64,000 nt of DNA, taken from NCBI GenBank assembly GCA_964019335.1, contig OZ025694.1:476324-540323 (forward strand). Reading direction: 5' to 3'. Below are positions 52,601 through 61,700 of the stretch, in pieces; position 1 is the first letter of the stretch, and the number at the start of each line of letters is the position of its first letter. Position numbers and translations under genes: made by a program. The notes under the pieces were generated by a model. It was not told the origin of the DNA, ran no database searches, and was given only the letters and a program-made list of their open reading frames with translations. The stretch comes from Diplonema japonicum (taxonomy: Eukaryota; Euglenozoa; Diplonemea; Diplonemida; Diplonemidae).

Positions 52601-53377
52601 AAGAGGTAGAACAGTATTCGCTTCCCCCCCCCCTTTTTTTTTCTCCTTCTCCCAAGCAACGCAACAAATTTGATTTCCCCTTTGTCTTTCCCAGCTCCCC
52701 CATATTATTAAAAGAAAGGGGGGTATTTTTTTTGCTGTATAGTGAAAAAAGAGGAAAAAGAAAAAAAAGAAAACATAGTGACGGGCTGTCCGGCACCTTT
52801 TCATTATTTATTTATTTACATCAGCACTTCTCTCTCCACTAGTAGTTCTATACGGAAGCACTTGTTGTTGTTTGTTGCTGGCTTTGTTCAGCATAGTTTT
52901 TAAACATAGGGAACAGAAAGGAAAAGGAATGAAAGTAAAAAACTATAGTTGTGCAGCACGTTTGTCTTTTGAGGGATCTGCGTTCCCTTTGCTCGGAAAG
53001 TAGCCTTTCAAAGGGGCACATGGCGATGAGAGCAGCCTAACTTTTTTTTCATTTCTTTTTAAATAACAGATTAGTTGAATTTCTAGTGATCGGTGAGCCC
53101 ACCCGCACACCGAGACTAAGAAAAATCAGCTTTTTTCTTTTTTTTTGTTTTAACAATATTATTGTCGAGACTTTAGCTGTTTTATTAGGTAGAACAAAGA
53201 AATATGAACTTGCTGCCTATTCGCGCATTTTGATATTTCTTTTTTCTGGACAACCTTCTTTCTTCCGCTTTCCCTTTCAGTGACATATTTTTCTTTTTAT
53301 TCACACTAAGAATCTAATTAAGCATTTAACTATTCTATGCCCCGTCCTAAAAAAAAAAAGGAAGAATAAATTAACTT
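52601..53377. other. AT-rich spacer with family-P fragment
   Basis: Fragment of repeat family P at 53149-53190 (AACAATATTATTGTCGAGAC, then GCTGTTTTATTAGG). Otherwise T/C and A runs. Confidence 0.5.
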
Positions 53378-53655
53378 TAACCCTTAAAAGACGGGAGAAG
53401 GAAGAGAATCGCTTTTTTGCGGACCCTGAGGTTTTCCTGGCACAAGGCACGCAGAACGGAGAAGTTTGCATGAGCGCTGTGTTTGCATACAAGGCCATCC
53501 GACTTTTACTTGTTCGTGTAAGTAAAATGAATGCAAAACACTTTGCTAAATTGGCTGCTTTCAAACACAGTGGGTACAGATTGAAACAAGGTCCTTGTAT
53601 CCAATTCTTTTGAGCAGATAAAGTCTAAAGCTGCTCCCGTCTTTTAAAGGTAAAA
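53378..53655. mobile_element. About 270-bp TIR element bounded by TTAA
   Basis: Ends read TTAAAAGACGGGAG on the left and CTCCCGTCTTTTAA on the right. TTAA flanking inverted ends is the hallmark of piggyBac-type insertions. The interior has a + frame (around AVFAYKAIRLLLVRVSKMN) of roughly 90 codons without recognised domain. Confidence 0.55.
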
Positions 53656-54525
53656 TAATTAAAAAAGAAAGATGCAAACAAAACATTAGTTGAGTAGTGT
53701 TTCTTACATCCTATTTTTTTACGTTTTTATTTCTTTATTGTGGAGTTTTTTCTCCTGCAATCCTTTTTTTTAAAAAGTCTCTTGCCAACCTACAGCATTT
53801 GTTGTCCATACAATTATGAAGTGCCCCCCCCCCCCGCCGGTGTTCCCCTCTTTTTTCTCCTCGTTTTTCGGCCTTGCAAGGTGGGGAGCTGGGGTGGCAT
53901 TTTTTCTTTGTAAGTTTCGTTTCTCTGTGTTCTTTTTTTTTTTGGTTTACAATGGTCAAAAACGTAATTCTGTCTTTCCTTGATGTTCGAAAGAAAAGAC
54001 CGCTTTGTTAAGGTACCAAGAAGCTACTTCGCGGGACTTTTCTTTCGTGTATTAACCTTGCAGAATTACTTCTTTCTTTCTATCTTTCTTTATTTCTTTT
54101 TTTTTTTTGCCCGCCTCGGGCAGTGAACTCTTTTTATCTTCAAGAGGAAAACCCCAGAAGTTTTTTTCTTACACTTTTTTAATTGATTCTGTTTAAGTAT
54201 TTTACCCCCACCCTGGGGGTAGAAATCTCAAGAAGGTTTGCAAAAGGCTTTATCTGAGGAATTTCTCTGTGTAGTGATTTATACTACTGCAAGAGTTGCC
54301 CTTAACCACCCAAGCACTAATGGCGTAGAACGACAGTGGGGAGAGGGCTCGGAAGTTGTTGTTTTTTTTTTCCCCCTTTCTTTTAAAAGGTGGTGGGGAT
54401 AACATGAAAATATAAGAAAAACATCAGATGTGTTGTTCGCTGTTGACCTCCTCGTCGGTCATCACCGGTAGCGCTCGAGTGGAAGAACATAGTGCAGATG
54501 CTCAGGGTGACGAACAGGCAGCAAG
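53656..54525. other. AT-rich spacer
   Basis: T/C runs, with a C run at 53825-53835. No gene or structured repeat recognised. Confidence 0.5.
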
Positions 54526-54712
54526 CTGCACGAGCGCAGAATCTTGGTTACCCGGGACGCACCGGCTGGGGTTGAGCTGTACACCGCACGCATTAAGGAT
54601 ACGACGCGGAACGCAGAAGAAGCTACAACTCGGCCGCGGCGCGCCCCCTGTAATCAAGTAGACAGTTCTTGTGCAGGGCGCCGCCAACACCGGCCTCCTT
54701 TAACTCATATAT
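54526..54712 (+). repeat. Dispersed SINE-like repeat, copy 2
   Basis: Matches 32798-32985 throughout, including the terminal GGGCGCCGCCAACACCGGCC and CTTTAACTCATATA tail. Confidence 0.65.
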
Positions 54713-55368
54713 TTTTATTTCTTTTTTCTCTTTTATCATTGTTTCTTATAATGACCTCTTTTTGTGCAAACGCAACCTAGGAACTTAGACTTTTTTTAAA
54801 GAAAAAGAATAAGTTCCCCCCCACCCCCCCTTTCTCCTCTAACGACCCCTAAGTGTGACTATTTTCTAAATAAAATTCTTCTTATTTTCTTTTTTCAGCA
54901 AGCGGGTTGGTAGATATCGTAAAATAAAGATAAGTAAAGTTGAGTTCGTTGTAAACGATTGTTCTCTTTTATTTTTCTTTGGGAAAAGGTGTGCGGCCTC
55001 GCTCTTTGGGTCTTTTAAACACCATGTTGATTTCCCCCAAAAAAGCAACAATCATTCAAAGAGTAGTAACTTAGGCTGGTAGAAGGAATTCACTTATTTG
55101 CACCGAATTAGTTTAGTTCTTTTGGCTCCGTGGCGCATATGCAGGTTCTTTCTATCCTTCATCAATATTTCTTTTTTCTTTACTTATGGGCACGTGGCTG
55201 CTCCACTTTTTTCCCCCAACAAGCAACTAGCCCAGAGTTCGTGCAGTGCATGAAGTTATTAATAAAATAAAACGAAAATAAATTATTGTAATCAAGAAAT
55301 TAATATTCGGGAGACTATATGTGAAGGTCAACGATCAAAATACTTGCCTTTGCTTTTTTTTTTTGTTT
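54713..55368. other. AT-rich spacer
   Basis: T/C and A runs, with a C run at 54819-54830. No coding frame or structured element was recognised. Confidence 0.45.
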
Positions 55369-55475
55369 TAACAATATTATTGTCGAGACAAATATCTAGT
55401 TGCTGGCAGCGCAGTGAGCTATTTTAAGATTCCGCTCCGTGCACGCAAACAAATGAAGCGCCAAACTAGTTTTTT
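55369..55475 (+). repeat. Repeat family P, single-arm copy
   Basis: AACAATATTATTGTCGAGAC ... GCGCCAAACTAGTTTTT, diverged from the 40855 arm, and containing both segments of the family in one linear order. Confidence 0.7.
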
Positions 55476-55659
55476 TTTGTTCCGTTTGCGATTCCACATA
55501 TTTCTTTTTGGATATTTCTTGGTTATAGCACTGTGAGACGAGAAAAAAAAGACTTTGGAAGCTTTTCTCTCTTTTTTTAATTAAATTGTCGAAGAAGAGA
55601 TATTTCGTATTCACAGAAATAAAGAAAAGAGTGCACTTCAGGAAATAGAAGAGAAATGT

Positions 55660-56489
55660 TATATGAGCTCGGACATGGATTCGGACGAAAATGTCAACAC
55701 TTTTTTGGGCACCTCCGAAAATTTCTTGTTTTGATTATTTAAGCAAAAAAAGGGCAGCATGCAACCATAGGAAGATGACATATATGGTGTACATGATGCC
55801 GTTCTTTCAATTGCGATGCTTGTTTTGCCATGAGGGTGGCAGGCTTTGCAACCGGCTGCCCCCGGGAAGCGAAAAATAGAGGTCAGAAAAACGGCGAAAA
55901 ATGTTTAAAATGCAATTTTATTGCTTGAAATGCAGCATCTAGGGTGCATAAAATTGGTGATCAAGCGCACTTGTGACCCCTGGGTACAACCCAGGGACGG
56001 TTACTGCTATTTGGCATGTTGGATTTCCCCCTATAAGAAAAAAAAAAAAAATCTTGGCACAAAATGGTAGGCTGAAAATCCCGCGAAAATATATGGCGCC
56101 GCATAGCCCCCGAAAATCCGGTTTTACACCCTATTTTTTGGCTTTTTCAAGGGGTTCCTAAGGGATTTTGGCCTTTTTCAGAAAAACCAATTCTTAACAC
56201 TTGCTCCATTCCTCCTGTCACTTTTCACGGAAAAACGAAAATAAAAAATGGAGTCTGGGTTATTTGTAACTTCCAAATTGAATCGTTTGCCAAAAACCAT
56301 TCTAAAAAACATGTTTTTGCACGTGCGTTTTAAAAATAAAACAAACGGCGAGCATTTTGACCTAAATGGTGATGTCAAGCTTAGACTGCATTTCTGCAAA
56401 AGTGGTGTTTTTTACTTAGAAATTTAACGGGGGTTTTCCGCCGCATAGGAGGGTCATTTGTTGACATTTTTTTCCGGACGAGCTCATAT
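55660..56489 (+). mobile_element. TIR element, family T1, copy 3 with 430-bp insert
   Basis: The best-preserved ends: ATATGAGCTCGGAC on the left, CCGGACGAGCTCATAT on the right, with TGTCAACA inside each. The outer parts match copy 2. About 430 bases (roughly 55935-56370) are extra, and a piece of that extra part (CCTCCTGTCACTTTTCACGG ... CAAATTGAATCGT) recurs at 57465-57545. It may be a longer, more complete form or a nested insertion. Confidence 0.7.
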
Positions 56490-58300
56490 CTTTTATTAAC
56501 ACAACCCATATTGGTAGTAGGTATATTTAAATTATTTTTGCAGGTCCCCATTTCTTTTTTATTCCGCTGTAACTGATCATATTCTATACGTTATAGTTGT
56601 TGGTTATGCAAAAAAAAAAGATAGAATATAATTTCAGCCCCCCATCCTTTTTTCTCCCTCTCTTGTCGTTTCCCCTTTTTGATTCTTCTTTCCAATTCCC
56701 CATCCCCCGCCAAAAGACAAAAGAAAACTCGAAGAAGATACTTTTCCTCCCTTCTTTGTGACGAAAAGAAAAGAGGATGAGAATATTCACGTGAATGGAA
56801 GGCTAAGAGAACAAGCAGCGTCTGGAATATTAAAAAAGATATTTTGGGTTCACATGTTGCTGAGGCAAAGATCCCAATCGAAGCTCTTTATTCCTAGTCA
56901 AGCCATTTTTCTTTAGCATTACTTTTCCACAACTTCCTTCTTCATAGTTTTTATCAACACATTTTCTTTCTATTCTTTTCAATGCAAGACCTCCAGGCTG
57001 CAGATGTCAGACCCCAACGAAGATGTGACAGGAATGGTGGACTCTCTGCAGAAGCACATTAGATGGGAGTTTCGTGAGGCACTGAGGACAACAACACATC
57101 GAAAGGACGGCAATAGCTCAAGAACGTCATGCAGTTGGGCTGAGTCTATCAAATTCGAAGGTACAGAAAAGCGAAAGAAGAATGAGGTACAAGCAAACCC
57201 GGGTTTGCCAGCTGAAATGCACTGCTGAGGGTGTGTAAAAAAATGGACCTTGTAGGAAACGGAACCGAGCACAAAGGGGAGGGAAAGGCGGCAGCAAATC
57301 GGAGAAACCAGAAAGGAACGGAAAGAAGACGCTGCGAGAAGAGGTGGGAATGATTGTACTTACAGGAATTGAAATGGCACTTAAAGGTAAGTTCTCCCCA
57401 CCCCATTTTAATAGTGATTTAGAGTCCGTCCCACCCAAAATGGTTTCACAGATTTCAATCTGCGTCCATTCCTCCTGTCGCTTTTCACGTAGAAACGAAA
57501 ATAAAAATGGAGTCTGGGTTATTTGTAACTTCCAAATTGAATCGTCCACCTTTTATAACATAAATATCCAAACAGAACCCGACTATGGCCGAAAAGGCTG
57601 GAAATGCAGTAGGGGGTCTCCTTGGCAAGGGGCTCAATGCCGTGAGAAAGTAGACTGGAACAGAAAGAGTAAAGTAAAAAAAAGGAAAAGAGACCGAAGA
57701 AAAAGCCATGTGAAATAGAACAAAAAAAAGAAATAGCCGTGCCGTCGTGCCGTGTATCACTCACAATATTCTTGTAAAAAACATTAATCTGCCGTGTTAG
57801 CTTCTGTGGCCAAGTGGTCGTGGCTCCTATAAATGGGTAGAACGTTTTCTTGCTTTGTGTTGTTTATTTTACAAAAAGTTCTACTTGTTTCTTTGTTGAT
57901 AACTGCCACCAATTTACTTATGGTTACAAAAACACCAAAAGGAAAAGTTCACTAAAGCACAATGCCCTCGTCTGTGTTACTGGGAAGGTTTGTTGCAGAC
58001 AAGTAGCTTCAATTCAACGGACTGGAGCGGGAAAAAGGGTCTCCTGGAAGAGAAAGTGAAAGTTGTGCTCGAGCAGCTTTTACGTGGCGAGTACAAAAGT
58101 GCAGGTCTTGATCTGAAGAGATGTGGTGCCCAGCGTGGGGACTACCCTCTGTACACGGTGAAGCTGAGCAGGGATGATTGCCTCCTGTTCACGACAGTGC
58201 AAGAAAAGAAGAGACCCACTCCTTCCTCTCGGGTTTCATTTTTCATCGGTGGACTTGTTGTGTCACAACTTTTTATTTTTAAGACTTTTTTGAAATTTTT
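56490..58300. other. Spacer with possible gene relics
   Basis: A 74-codon + frame starts at 57004 (MSDPNEDVTGMVDSLQKHIR...). A + frame at 57990-58230 contains EEKVKVVLEQLLRGEYKSAG and YTVKLSRDDCLLFTTVQEKK. The latter is loosely like the small module preceding the motor of some UvrD/NFX1-type helicases, but it ends in a T run. Both look like fragments and no complete gene can be built. Confidence 0.35.
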
Positions 58301-58712
58301 ATTTTTGAATTTTTATCATTTGGAGTTGCCTCTTCTTCTTCCCCTCTCCCTCCCATAAAGAAAAAGAGAAACCCATGCCTTCCTCCCAGGTTGGAACTTG
58401 ATTGTCTGTTTTGGAATATTTTTATTTTCTCTTAAGATTTATCGTGCCTTGTGTGTCTTTTGAAGAAAAAAAAAAAAAAAAAAACATTCTCAAGTCCCCC
58501 TTTTTATTTATTTTCTCAAGTCCCCCTAAAAAAACCAACGATTCTAAAGCTACAGTTTCTGTACTTTATTGGTCGTCTGTGTTTTTGTTGGTGCCTGCTG
58601 CGTCCGCTCGGTGTCCGTTCGTCGTCGTCTGGGGGGGTTGTTTCGGCCCGGCCCGCCTGCCGTTTAGCAAAGGATCCCCTCCCCCCTCAACACAAAAAAA
58701 AAAAAAATAAAA
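58301..58712 (+). other. Probable 5' leader of the retroelement
   Basis: T/C-rich sequence changing near 58560 to a GC-rich leader (CGTCCGCTCGGTGTCCG) and ending with an A run just before the ATG at 58713. An in-frame TAG near 58665 bounds the reading frame upstream. Confidence 0.45.
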
Positions 58713-61700
58713 ATGGACCCTAGACGAAACGTCGTCGGAGACCGCCGCCCGCAGGAGGAACGCCTACGAGAGACGCCGACCAAGCCGACCACCCGACCAG
58801 ACCGAAATCTGGCCGGGCAGTATGACCCCTCCCCTCCCCTTAGATCCCCTCTAGATGTCGTAAAAAATAATAAAAAACATAAAAAAATAGAACCACCCGC
58901 AGCCAGCGCGCCCGCTCCCGATTCCGCAGCCGCCACCGCCACCCGCCTGAAGACTGAGAGGGGGGAAAAAAAGAAAGAAGGAGGGTGGGTGCTCACGGGA
59001 GGGGACCACCCCCCGGGCTTAAGAACAGGCCCAGCTCCCACCCACCCAGAGACCTTGCTCTCGGGGGGGTGGGAGTCCATTTCGGGGAACAAAGGGAGGG
59101 AAACCCTCCAATTTGGTTTCAGGTGGGTGGGTGCCCGTGCCAAAGTGCGCCGCACCACCCCGATCCCAGAGGGGGCCAGGGGTTGGGTGGCGGAGGTGGC
59201 CACCGCAGCGGGGCTGGGGATCACCCCAGACCAGGTGCTCGTAAATCGATACGAGCCTGGGTGTGGAATCGCCCACCACACCGACGACGTGAGGTTGGGA
59301 CCAGTGGTCCTCATCCTCTCGTACGGCGCAGAGACCACGATGGTCCTGAAGAAGGGGTCCAGGGTATCGAAGTACCTGGTGCCTCCCTTCACCTGGGCCA
59401 TTCTGGAGGGTGAGGCCCGCTACGAATGGACCCACCACATCCCCGAAGGGTGTTCTTCGGGCTCCAGGGTGTCGATCACCCTGCGGACGGTTGGCTGCCC
59501 CGTGCCCCTCCCCTCCCCCTCTGTGTCCTCTGTGGAGGAAATAGAAAAAAAAAAAACTGTGTTTGTGGGGAGAAGGAAAGAGAGTGCGAAGGAGGTGTCC
59601 CCGAGAGAGGGAGGCGCCCCTTCCCCCCCTTCCTCCGCTTCTTCTTGTTCTTCTTTCTCTTGTTTATCTGTCCCCCCTCTTGTAAATTCCCCCCTTGTAA
59701 ACCCCCCCATTGTAGATTCCCCCCCCTTTGTTTCTTCCCAGGGGGAGGACAAGAAAAAAATAGGTAAGGGTGCACTCCCGAGAGAGGGTAGCGCCCCTTC
59801 CTCTGCTTCTTCTATCTCTGGATTATCTGTCTCCCCTCTTGTAAACTCCCCCCCTTCCTCCGCTTCTTCTTTTTCTTCTTTCTCTTGTTTATCTGTCCCC
59901 CCTCTTGTAAATTCCCCCCTTGTAAACCCCCCCCTTGTAGATCCCCCCCCCTTTGTTCCCTCCCAGGAGGAGGATAAGAAAAAAAAAAAAGGGAAGGGTG
60001 CACTCCCGAGAGAGGGTAGCGCCCCTTCCTCTGCTTCTTCTATTTATGGTTTATCTGTCCCCCCTCTTGTAAATCCCCCCCTTGCAAACCCCCCCCAAGT
60101 GGATTCCCCCCCCTTTGTTTCCTCCCAGAAGGAGGATAAGAAGAAAAAAGAGAAGGGTGCTCTCCCTAGAGAGGTTAGCGCCCCTTCGGCCCCCCCATTG
60201 TCACCCCCCCTTTACACCCGGATCCGAATGGGTCCGGGACTTTTTTTGAGGGTGGAAAATAAACAAAAAAACACACCCACACTCACTAACAGGAGGGGGG
60301 TCCTGGCCCCCGTTTCCACCACCCTCCAGGGGGTGGTGGGGGCGGTGGCCCAGGAGGAAAGATGGAAGCCGGAGCGCGCCCCGCAGGGGAGGAATGGAGG
60401 GGGAGTACCCTGGTTGGCCCCGGGACCCCGGAAGACGAGGCAGACGGTGACGAAGGGCCGGAGGAGGAGACACCGTAGCGAGGCCACCCTCCAAAGGCGC
60501 CGCGAGGAGAGGGCCCAGGCCAGGGAGAAGGCTAGGGAAATCGCTGACAGGGAGCGGAGGAGGCTGCACCGCCAGAGAAGGGTCGAGAAGAGGAGGGAAA
60601 GGGAAGCCTGCAAGAAGAAGGGGTGCGGTCCCGCCCCTCCAGCTGTTGCAGCCCGGCTCATCGGGATAGCGGAAGCGGAGGAGAGGGCTGCGATGGCCAG
60701 GAGGGCCATCAGGTCGAGGGCCGGGAAACACCTTGCGAGGAAGAGGTGGGTGGCCAGGAGACGTTGGGGGCCCTATACCAGGGTGGTCTATCGGAGCCCC
60801 GTGCCCCCCCTCCCCTTAGAAGCCTCCTCGCTCAAAGGCGGAGCAACGCTTTCCCAACCCCCACCCCCGCCTCCGCCCCCAGGCGCAGCCGGAGGCCCCC
60901 CCGCCACCAGTAGGAGCACGGCCGGGGCTTCCCGAAGGACCGACGGAGTGTGGGAGTGCCTGCTGTGTGAGAAGGGTAAGAAAGAGCACTCGTCGAAGGC
61001 GGGCTTGCAGTACCACCTGTCGAAGACCCACGCCGGAGAGCTCACGCCAGAGAACGCGAAGGCGATGGGTTTCGCGATCTGCGGAGGGTGCAGCGTGCTG
61101 TTCACGGCGGGGAACAAGGAGCGGTGCGTGAATTGCCGGCCCAAGCCCGAGAAGGAGCCCTCCCGCCTCGTCCGTGGGATATCGGGCTCGTCTGTCACCA
61201 GGGAGTCGATCCTGCACGAGGTGGGTGCCAAGGAGGAGGATGCTGGGGGCGGAGGGGATTGCTTGTTCCGCTCTCTGGCGGTGGTGCTGCTGGGGGAGAA
61301 GGAACGACACGGAGAGGTGAGGAGTCGGGTGGTCAACCACATAAGGGACAACAGGGGCAGGTTCGAGAGCTTTGTGGATCCGATCGGTTTTGAGGCCTAC
61401 ATCCACTACATGGCAAAGCAAGGGGAGTGGGGGGACCACCTTTGTCTGCAGGCGGCGGTGGAGGTCTGGCAAAAGACGGTCGTGGTCGTGACCGGGGGTG
61501 ACGCCCAGGTCTTGAAGCTCGGGGAGGCAAGGGAACCGGAGGATACGGTGGTGCTTGGCTTCACGGGATCCCACTACAGGCCTGTGTTGGTCTCGGAGGG
61601 CGGAAAGTCCACCCTGGTGGATTGGGCGGTGGAGGCGAGGCTAGCCCCCTCGGGGACCAGGCCCGCCATCCTGGACCTCGCCCACCTCCTGATGCCGGAG

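Noticed and set aside
57780-57840. Possible tRNA gene (GTGGCCAAGTGGTCGTGGCT)
   Set aside because: A D-arm-like stretch is present, but no matching acceptor stem or T-arm GGTTCGA box was found.
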